Shown here piece by piece: positions 1 to 8,400 of a DNA stretch of 24,727 nt (positions are counted from its first letter, which is position 1; every line of letters starts with the position of its first letter). Location: positions 1 through 24,727 of the forward strand of contig NZ_JASLCN010000338.1 of the NCBI RefSeq assembly GCF_030151805.1, written 5' to 3'. The position numbers and the translations under genes were made by a program. Under the pieces are notes generated by a model that made no database searches, was not told where the DNA came from, and saw only the letters and a list, made by a program, of their open reading frames with translations. Source of the DNA: Fluviicola sp. (GTDB taxonomy: Bacteria; Bacteroidota; Bacteroidia; Flavobacteriales_D; Crocinitomicaceae).

Positions 1-212
1 GTAGCCGAACTTCGGTTGGCAGGTAAATAGATATCCATTTTCTGCTGATTGTCATTTCCGTAAGAAATATCCTGGAGATTGTATGTTTGATTGACTTCGT
101 AAACCGGCTCCGGATCAGCATTTTTCTTCTTGCAGGCAACAAGAAAAATCAGTAACAAACCGAGGAAAGGGAAGATGATTTTATTCGCGAAGCGGGAGTT
201 GAAACACGACAT
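1..212 (-). CDS. Lipoprotein, alpha/beta-hydrolase (esterase) family, N-terminal part
   Basis: Only the first 70 codons lie in the window; the gene continues off the left edge. Read on the minus strand, the protein starts MSCFNSRFANK, has a hydrophobic stretch (residues 12-26) and a lipobox L-V-A-C with the lipidated cysteine at residue 27, so it should be a type II signal peptide lipoprotein. After a charged KKKN linker comes ISYGNDNQQKMDIYLPA (residues 49-65). This resembles the opening beta strands of Bacteroidota secreted esterases of the alpha/beta-hydrolase fold (pattern YG....Q.lDiYlP). The catalytic Ser, Asp and His are outside the window, so activity cannot be judged. It is divergent from the NRPS operon and need not be functionally linked to it. 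The lipoprotein call is firm; the hydrolase family call rests on a short motif. Confidence 0.75.
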   Translation of the reverse strand, partial: MSCFNSRFANKIIFPFLGLLLIFLVACKKKNADPEPVYEVNQTYNLQDISYGNDNQQKMDIYLPANRSSA

Positions 213-349
213 ATTCAAAGCACTTTTTCACTAAAAATAATCCTTTTTGTTCAAATTTTAGAACGGGAAGATCAAAAGAGCATTTCAGGTGCCCCATTTT
301 TCCTTTTTTGACCCTTCCGAATGTTATCAGAATGAAAAAAAGACATTAA

Positions 350-397
350 AATCAATCAATTTATTGATTAACAATTGATTAGTTTTTATTTTTTTTT
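350..397. repeat. Interleaved AATCAAT / ATTGATT inverted repeats plus T-run
   Basis: AATCAAT occurs at 350-356 and, overlapping it, at 354-360. Its reverse complement ATTGATT occurs at 363-369 and 374-380. The four copies can pair in two alternative hairpins and are followed by a T-rich run at 384-397. This could be a regulator-binding site upstream of the promoter or a weak AT-rich terminator for a transcript entering from the left. There is no plus-strand gene upstream in view for it to terminate. Confidence 0.4.
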
Positions 398-509
398 CGA
401 TCGGAGAATTTGTTAAAAAAACGTTGTGATATCAATGATTCGAGGCGAATTAATTTAGTTGAAACAAACTTTTTTGACAGATTTTGTTTTGTAAAATGCT
501 GTAACAATG

Positions 510-539
510 ATTGTTATAATAAAATAGATTATATATTTG
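510..539 (+). promoter_or_regulatory. Bacteroidota-type promoter of the NRPS operon
   Basis: The -7 element TATATTTG at 532-539 matches TAnnTTTG exactly. A -33 TTG at 511-513 lies 18 bases upstream, within the known 17-23 base spacing. Transcription should start around 545, giving a leader of about 35 bases before the ATG at 579. This placement excludes the TTG at 537 as the translation start. No internal promoter or terminator is obvious between here and 16244. Confidence 0.65.
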
Positions 540-578
540 TCCCGATGTGCCTCAAAGCACATTAAACCATTATTCACT

Positions 579-1325
579 ATGAATGACTTCGATTCCACAT
601 TGAAGCCACACACTATGGGCTTCACTATTCTGAAAAATTCAGAGCACGGGGTGTATGGCGCTCCGAACGGTTGTGAAATTCTCAATCCTGAGAATTTTCC
701 TACGCTGGTACACGATTATCTCAAACGGGAACGGGAGTTTCTGGAGCATCAAATGATCAATTACGATACGTTAATCGAAGGAGGTTGTTTTGATGGCACT
801 TACCTCAAATGGAGTCACAAACGCGAACTGAATTACATTGGCGTGGACGTTATTCCGGATTACATCGAAGAGGCGAGACACCGGTCGGCATTTTTTAATG
901 TGGCCCAGGAACGGCACGAGTTTCATGTTCTGGATCTCACAAGACTTTGGGAATTGAATGAGCGAAGCGCTATGCTGGCTAACCAGGAAAACAAAGTCAT
1001 GCTGCTGATTCCGTTTAACCTGTTTGGAAACATTACACCGATTTCAGAGCTCGTAAGTGTTCTCCGGAATTGTGAATACGATTTCCTGATCAGCAATTTC
1101 TCCACATCCCGGATAGCAACGGAAACAAGAAACCAGTACTACAACAACTGCGACTTTTTGAATGTCACAATGAAAAGCAACGACGACGGAGTTCATTTTA
1201 CATCGGAAGACGGCCTGGATTCCATGGCTTTTAGCGAAGAATGGATGTTCCGGCAGTTCGAAGGAATGAATTTAAAAACCATTCCGCTCGGCGATGTGGG
1301 AATCGGTTATTTACGGGTTCAGTAA
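579..1325 (+). CDS. Class I SAM-dependent methyltransferase
   Basis: The 248-residue protein has a Rossmann-type motif I, IEGGCFDG (residues 66-73), as a variant of the ExGxGxG SAM-binding loop. It is followed by YIGVDVIPDYIEEAR, in which D90 is the expected ribose-binding acidic residue at the end of strand beta 2. A later LLIPFNLFGN segment (about 141-150) sits where the motif IV strand should be. The ATG at 579 was chosen because the promoter element overlaps any earlier start. It is the first gene of the NRPS operon, 18 bases from the next gene, so tailoring of the peptide by O- or N-methylation is plausible, as is methyl-ester formation at release. The substrate cannot be read from the sequence. 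No methyltransferase domain is embedded in the NRPS itself, so this is the cluster's only candidate. Confidence 0.75.
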   Translation: MNDFDSTLKPHTMGFTILKNSEHGVYGAPNGCEILNPENFPTLVHDYLKREREFLEHQMINYDTLIEGGCFDGTYLKWSHKRELNYIGVDVIPDYIEEARHRSAFFNVAQERHEFHVLDLTRLWELNERSAMLANQENKVMLLIPFNLFGNITPISELVSVLRNCEYDFLISNFSTSRIATETRNQYYNNCDFLNVTMKSNDDGVHFTSEDGLDSMAFSEEWMFRQFEGMNLKTIPLGDVGIGYLRVQ

Positions 1326-1343
1326 TTACCTCATTTTACTACA

Positions 1344-1703
1344 ATGACAGATATACAAAAAGGCGAAGTCGAAAAATCAGAAGTGTTTGATTTGCTGGAA
1401 TTACGGGTGGGAACGATCACAGGTATTGAGTTGGAACCGTCCGCCAGAAAAACTTCTTACCGCTTGACGATTGATTTCGGGAAGTTTGGCAAAAAAACGA
1501 GTGTTGGGCGTTTTACCCGGCACAGCATAGAAGAATTGATGGGAAAACAGGTGGTCGGAGTGTTGAATTTCCCACCGGTTCAAATGGGAGATACCCTTTC
1601 TGAAGTGCTTATTTTGGGCGCTCAGTTTCCCAAAGCCGACAGTGGGGAAGCAACGATTCTTACTCCGTTGATTCCTGTAAAAATAGGAGGAAAGATCTTT
1701 TAA
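1344..1703 (+). CDS. csaA: CsaA-like tRNA-binding OB-fold protein
   Basis: This 119-residue protein matches the small CsaA family (about 110 residues), a homodimeric OB-fold protein related to the tRNA-binding domain of Trbp111 and MetRS C-terminal domains. Visible family signatures are FDLLELRVGTI (15-25), LTIDFG (41-46), the VVGVLNFPP segment (70-78), SEVLILG (86-92) and the terminal PVKIGGKIF. CsaA has been described as a secretion-related chaperone and binds tRNA-like folds. It lies between the methyltransferase and the phosphopantetheinyl transferase (gaps 18 and 43 bases), so it is co-transcribed with peptide biosynthesis genes. Whether it serves the pathway or is a housekeeping gene captured in the operon cannot be decided. 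Family call firm, role open. Confidence 0.85.
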   Translation: MTDIQKGEVEKSEVFDLLELRVGTITGIELEPSARKTSYRLTIDFGKFGKKTSVGRFTRHSIEELMGKQVVGVLNFPPVQMGDTLSEVLILGAQFPKADSGEATILTPLIPVKIGGKIF

Positions 1704-1746
1704 AGATCCGAAAAATAGAAACTACTACTATCTCAAGAACTGAAAT

Positions 1747-2460
1747 ATGAACGACGTAGCGATCTTTTATATGTGTTTCGATCATCGGAGCAAAGAACCC
1801 GAATGGCAGGAATTGGTTCGGTTTTTACCTGAAAATCTGCAGGAAACTGTAAACAAACAGTACCATTGGCAGGATCGTTTCAGAAAAGCAGCCGGGAAAT
1901 TAATGCTGTTCTATTCCCTGGAAAAACTCGGATATGTTAATTACGACCCGGAGATGCTGCAGGCAGACGAAAACGGCAGACCTTATCTTTCCGATTGTGT
2001 GGATTTCAATATTACACATTCAGGCAATTACATCATTTGTTCTATCAGTAGAGAAGGCCGTATCGGGGTAGATGTGGAATATACACAGCCGGTTGATTTA
2101 CAGGAATTCAGACATATCCTCAATGACAAGGAATGGAATTGGGTGGTCAATTCTTCCAATCCCAACAGACGGTTTTATCATCTGTGGACTTTGAAGGAAA
2201 GCGCAGCAAAAGTAGATGGAAAGGGAATTTTCATTCCTTTTCAGTCGCTTGAAATTGATCATCACCAAATTGCCTATGGAACGCATCGCTGGTATTTCAG
2301 AAACCTGGCGCTCGACGAAGAACATGTGGCTTATATCACGGCAGAAAAACCATTCGGACAATTGGAAGTGTGCGAAGTTGGATTAGAAGAAGTCAAAACC
2401 TTTGCGCTTCAACAAACCAATGTTCGAAAGCTTGCTTCCAACAACAATGAATACATCTAA
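1747..2460 (+). CDS. 4'-phosphopantetheinyl transferase, Sfp type
   Basis: It transfers the phosphopantetheine arm of CoA to the conserved serine of carrier domains, converting the NRPS and A-T-T proteins to the holo form. At 237 residues it is Sfp/Gsp-sized, not the short AcpS form. Core motifs are visible in order: FNITHSG (87-93), GRIGVDVE (104-111) with magnesium-binding D109 and E111, and LWTLKESAAKVDGKG (146-160) with the WxxKE core W147, K150, E151 and the following K155. The gene sits immediately before the NRPS, whose likely start codon overlaps its 3' end, indicating translational coupling and a dedicated partner for the five carrier domains of this cluster. All catalytic residues expected of the family are present. 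Confidence 0.93.
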   Translation: MNDVAIFYMCFDHRSKEPEWQELVRFLPENLQETVNKQYHWQDRFRKAAGKLMLFYSLEKLGYVNYDPEMLQADENGRPYLSDCVDFNITHSGNYIICSISREGRIGVDVEYTQPVDLQEFRHILNDKEWNWVVNSSNPNRRFYHLWTLKESAAKVDGKGIFIPFQSLEIDHHQIAYGTHRWYFRNLALDEEHVAYITAEKPFGQLEVCEVGLEEVKTFALQQTNVRKLASNNNEYI

Positions 2461-5400
2461 TTTGAAAGTTATGTCGAAGAAAAACAATCCGGTAAGTATT
2501 GAACAACGCATACGGAATCTGAACAGGGAGAACCTGTCAGAATTGGAAGCTGCTTCGCGTAAATGGCTGGATTCCGGCGTAACCGGAAAAATTCCGAAAC
2601 GTTTGCAGAAGGAAACAGCTCCTTTGTCCTATTCGCAGGAAAGATTGTGGCTTGCGCAGCAGATGGTTCTGCAAAGCCCGATCTACAACCTCAGTTTTGT
2701 GATGCACTTTCAGGAACTCAATATGCCGGTTTTCAAACGGGCTGTTTACGAACTGACACGCAGACATGAAGCATTGAGAACAACCATTCAGCTTCGGCAC
2801 GGAAAACCAATGCAGATCATAACGCCTTCTGTTCATCCACGAATCACGATAGATGATTTGCGGCATTTTTTACCGGAAAAGCGCCATGCTGAATTGAATA
2901 ATCAGATCTCGAAAGCAAGCAATGCTCCGATAGACCTCACAACAGGACCTTTGTTTAAAATACACATCATCCGTTTACAAGATAGTGAGTACTGTGTGCA
3001 TTGTGTGATCCATCACATCATTTCGGATGGCTGGACATTGGAATTGCTTTCTTCTGAAATTCGCGCATTGTATGAAGCCTATGAAGAAAAAAGATCCGTC
3101 GATTTACCTCCGGTTCCGGTTCAATACGGTGATTTTGCAGAATGGCAGCGAAACAACCTTGCTGACGGTTCACTGGCAGAACAAGTCTCTTTTTGGAAAA
3201 AAGAACTGGAAGGAGTTCCGCAGGTTGTGACTTTTCCGAATACCGGATCACGCCCGGAAATTCTGGGCTTTTCGGGAGAATCCCAATACTTCCACATCTC
3301 GAAGAAAACCATTGAGCGACTCAATTCCTTATGCCGGGAGGAAAACGGAAGTTTGTTTTCAGCTTTACTTTCTGCATACGCACTATTGGTTGCGAATTAT
3401 ACCAACGAACACGATTTGGTAATCGGTACACCGGTTTCGAACAGAACCTTTTCCGAGGTTGAAAATCTGGTGGGATATTTTGTGAATACGCTGTTGATCC
3501 GCACGCAGATGGACATGAAGCAGGATTTCAAATCCTTGTTCCGCAATGTGCAGCAAAAAGTATTGAATGCACAGGACAACCAGGAAATTCCGTTTGAGAA
3601 AATTCTGGAGGAATTACACATTGAACGCACTTCCGATCATCACCCCTTGTTTCAATTGGTTTTCTCTTTGGAACAATCCGTTGCGGGAGGATATTCCGGT
3701 GGTTTGGCCGATTTGAATGTGCACTTAAATGCAGATGGAAGAAAAAATAAATCATTTGTAGTAGATAAGCTACAGCCCGGAACTTCGAAATTTGATATGA
3801 CGATGATCCTTCATGAAAATGACGATACGGTTACCGGAGTTTGTGAATACAATACCGACATTTTTTCCTCCGGATTTATCAGTGTTTTCTTACATCATTT
3901 CTTGCAGTTGTTGGATGCCATTGCTGAACATCCGGATGTGCCTGTTTCCGAACTGGCTTTCCATTCGCACGGAGAATTGCTCTTTTTGGAGAAACTGGCT
4001 GTCGAAGCAGAATTTGAACTGACGGATGCTGATTTGGAAAACATGCCACAGGTGATTTCGAAAAAACAGCTTTTCGGAAATCAGGTTGCCTATGTGGTGG
4101 ATCAGTATGAAAACCTGTTGCCAATCAATGTCAGAGGGCAATTGTGGATGGGCGAAATTTCCGGTAAGGCAAGTGATGTCGAACTTCGTCCGGTTGGCTA
4201 TGAAGCATTGATCAGCGAAACGGGTAAAATCCGGGTTCTCGGGAATGTAGACCGTTTTGTAAAACTAAAAGGGCGTTTTCTGAATCTCGATACGCTGGAA
4301 AAAGCGTTGAATCAGGTAGAAGGAATAATTGCTGCTTCGGTTTCCCTGGACGAACAAAAAGTATTGGCAGTTATTGACGGTACGGAAGCACACTCCGAAC
4401 TAGCAAAAAGAATCAGGGTGCAACTCCGGGAGAATTATTACTGGCTGATGAGCGATTTATACCTTTCAAGCCTGAATGCGGAAGTTTCTGAAAACGGACT
4501 CGCGAAAATGGTTCCTGTTCATGCTGACAGATCATTGCCTCTTACCCCGATGGAAGTTACACTGAGTGCAATCTGGAAAGAAGTGTTGGATGTAAAGAAA
4601 ATTTACCGCGAAGATCATTTTTTCGACCTGGGAGGGAATTCCATGACCGCTTTTCAGGTGCTCAACCGGATTCAAAAGTATTTCGATTTGTCCATTGAAA
4701 TCAATCAATTGTTCACCTATCCCTCCCTGCAAGAGTTTTCTGCATTTTTGGAAACATACCAGGAAGAGGTTCTGAATTCCGAACCAACTAATTCAACAAA
4801 TCCAATTGAAGCAGATGATTGGTTGGAAAAACTGGTTTCACAGGAAGAATTCCCCTTGTCATACGGGCAGGAGAATTTATGGTATTTGTATCAACTGAAT
4901 CCGGAAAGTCCTATTTACAATGTTCCGCTTGTTGTTCCGTTCGGACAATTGGTTTCCCCGGAAAGCATGCAGCGCGCATTGACTTTTGTGGTAGAACGTC
5001 ACCCAATGCTGCGATCCCGTTTCTTTTCAGATTCCGGTCGTCCGGTACAAGTGGTGACGGATTCTAAGGATTTTTCGTTGGAATTAATAAATCTAAAAGA
5101 CAACGAAGAAGCTGTAAAAAAAGCAAATGAAATCATTTCAGAAGCTTCTTCCCGGGGCTTTGATCTGGAAAACGGCCCGGTTCTGCATACCATGCTTTTG
5201 CAATTCGGGAATTCGTATTCCTGGTTGTTTGTGAACATGCATCACTTACTCAGCGACGGAAAATCGCATGATTTATTGATCCGGGAAATCAAACATGTTT
5301 ATGAAGCAATGACTGTCGGCAGTATTCCCGAGTTGGCCGGAATAAACATGCAATACGCTGATTTCGCATTGGAGCAGCGGAAACGTCTCACAGGAGATCA

Positions 5401-8400
5401 TCTCGAGAAACTCCTGCGATTCTGGAAAAAAGAACTCAAAGGAGTTCATCCCTTGCTGCAATTACCGGAAAGTAAAATCCGTCCGCAAAAACCATCTTAT
5501 CAGGGAAACAGCATCAGCTTTGTATTACCGGAAGATTTGACCAAAAAAATCCGCCATTTTTCTCAGGAATCCGGTGTGACGGTATTCATGTCGATGCTTA
5601 CTGTTTTTAAAGTCCTGCTTTACAGGTATTCCAAACAACAAGACATCGTGGTGGGAATCCCGGTTTCGAATCGTTCGCATACGGAACTGGAACGCGTGGT
5701 TGGTTATTTTGTGAATACAACGGTGATCCGAACAAAAATTCAGCCCAATACAACATTTAAAACCTTACTGAAAAATACCAAACGAAACCTGCTGAATGTT
5801 TTCGCACACCAGGAAATGCCCATTGAAATGCTGATTTCCGAATTGAAACCGGAAAGATCTGCAGCATATCATCCGTTGTTCCAGGTGATGTTTTCACATC
5901 AGGAATTGCACGACAGTCAGCAAAAAGACTCGGATGAAGGAGTTACCAAAGAATCGTTTTCGAACAAGACTTCGAAGTTCGATTTGTCCATGTCTGTCGG
6001 GGAGTCATCCAATCAGATTCAGGGAACGCTGGAGTATTCCACAGATATTTTTGAACTGGAAATGATGCACGAGTTTGTAGAGAATTACGTGTGTCTGGCA
6101 CGTGCATTTTTTGCGAATCCTGCACTCAAATTGCAAAACGATCAATTCCAAACAATTTATCAGGAGAAATCTCCGGCTTCAGATGTATCTGTGATCGGAG
6201 GTATCAGACTGAACCGGAAACGGATAACAAATTACTTACACGGACTGGAAGGAGTGAAAGATGTGTTTGTTCACGAATACAAAGACTCCGGTCGAAGTAA
6301 ACTGCTTGCATGCATGGTGCTTCATCGTAACACGGAATTGGAATCAATTCTGGATCAGATCAAGCTTCCGGATTATATGACACCGGCAACGATAATCGCA
6401 ATTGACGCTCTTCCGATGAAGAAGGATGGAATGGTCGACACAAAAAGACTGAGCACAATCGTAAAGGCAAAACAACAGCATTCGACTTACGTTCCACCGG
6501 TTACAGATACACATCACAATCTGGTTGAATTGTGGAAAGAAGTATTGGAAAAGCAGCGAATCGGGATTCGGGATAATTTCTTCGATCTGGGAGGAGCTTC
6601 ACTGATTGCCATGCAGCTGCTTTCACGTGTGCGCCAGCTTTACGGAATTGAAATTCCCGTAGGTTATTTCCTGGATCATCCGACCATTGAAGAACTGTCA
6701 CTTTATATTGATAGTTACCTGGTGAATGATTCAGCGGAACAAAAATCCAAACGCTTGCCTCCGTTGGTGGTGGTTCAGAATAAGGAACGAATTCCGTTGT
6801 CCTACATGCAGGAACGTTTGTGGTTTTTGGATCAGTTCGAACCCGGAACATCGTTTTACAACGTCATAACGATCTGCAGATTTGATGAAATACCGGAAAA
6901 ATTCTTACTCGAACAGGCTATTTCCGATGTGATCTCACAGCAGGAAGCCTTGCGAACCACGTTTACTTTTCACAACGACAGACCTTTCCAGGTCATTCAC
7001 GAACCGGGTGAAGTAGTTTTGGAAGTAGAAGATTTACGCGAAGTCGCAGATCCCGTTCAGAGAGATACAATCATTGCGCGCTTGTGTCAGTTGGAATTGA
7101 CAAAACCTTTTGATCTCGAATCAGGACCTTTATTTCGTTATAAAGCCATTATCGCAGGTGAAAATCAATACTTATTGGTTTTGACGATGCATCATATTAT
7201 TTCAGATGCCTGGTCGCTGAATTTATTGAATACATTGATTCAGGAACGTTATCATAGTCATGTTCGGGGAAGCATTTCACCGATGAACCCGCTTTCCATT
7301 CAATACCCGGATTTTGCAATCTGGCAGCGCCGGCTTTTACGGGGGAGCAGATTGGAGAGCCTGGAAAACTATTGGCGTGAAAACCTGAAAAATCTTCCTT
7401 CGTTGTTGGAATTACCAATCAGCAAGCGGAGACCACAATATCAAATATTTGCCGGAAGCGCTGTAAAAGTGGATCTTTCACCGGAGATTGTACGTGACTT
7501 GCGTGAAATAGGGAAAGAACATCACACCACACTTTTCACAGTCATGCTGGCGGCATACAATGTCTTATTGTTCCGCTATACGGATCGTACGGATTTACCG
7601 GTGGGAATTCCCGCAGCAAACAGAAACAGACCCGAACTGGAAGAATTGATTGGATTTTTCACCAATACCCTGGTTGTCCGAAGTCAGTTTCATGAAACGG
7701 ATAGTTTTGAAAATTTGCTTGACGCGGTGAAGAAAACCTGGAATGCTGCGCAGGAACACAATGAAATGCCGTTTGAGAAACTGGTTGAATTGATCCAGCC
7801 ACAGCGAAATACGTCTTTCAATCCACTCTTTCAGATCATGTTTTCGTTCCATAATGTCGGATTGACTGAAATTGACGAGCAGGAAACGGCTACATCCAAT
7901 GAAATCATTTCCGATGTAGAACACAGCATTTCCAAATTCGACCTGACATTGCATGCAATCGAAGGGAAAAAAGGAATGCAGCTGATCGCAGAATACAACA
8001 CCGATTTATTCGAAAACACATCCATCAAGCGTTTTTTGAGTCATTTTGTGAACCTGTTGTCCGCAATCAGCGAAGATCCGAAAAAGGGAATTCATAACCT
8101 GAACATGCTGGATTCGGAAGAATATTCGCAGGTAGTTCATACCTGGAATGAAACAGCTGAGGAAAAAACAAAATTTGCCTGCATTCATCACTTCTTTGAA
8201 GATGCAGTTGGGCGCTTTCCGGATCAAATTGCCGTTGCTTATCACGATACGGAATGGACCTATAAAAAACTCGATCAGGCGGCGAATCAATGGGCAAGAT
8301 TGTTAAGAAGTCACGGTGTTGGACGCGGAATCCGTGTGGCGGTTTGCCACGATCCGTCGCCGGAACTCATGATGCTGACCCTGGCTGTTTTCAAAGCGGG

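Larger units (their letters stand above)
213..578. other. Divergent intergenic region, AT-rich, with operon promoter
   Basis: No gene is visible in this gap between the leftward lipoprotein gene and the rightward operon. It is very AT-rich with long A and T runs. It holds the interleaved AATCAAT/ATTGATT repeats at 350-380, a T-run at 384-397 and the promoter at 510-539. An in-frame TTG-initiated extension of the methyltransferase would begin at 537, inside the promoter, and is therefore unlikely. I saw no clear promoter for the leftward gene; TAAAATTTG on the minus strand near 252-260 is one base off the consensus spacing. Confidence 0.7.

Noticed and set aside
350..397. Rho-independent terminator reading from the left
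   Set aside because: The stem is almost all A/T and no plus-strand gene precedes it in view; listed only as a repeat.
537..578. TTG-initiated N-terminal extension of the methyltransferase
   Set aside because: It begins inside the -7 promoter element, before the expected transcription start; the ATG at 579 is used.
1747..2460. AcpS-type carrier protein synthase for fatty acid synthesis
   Set aside because: The length and WTLKESxxK motif are of the Sfp type, and it is coupled to the NRPS gene.
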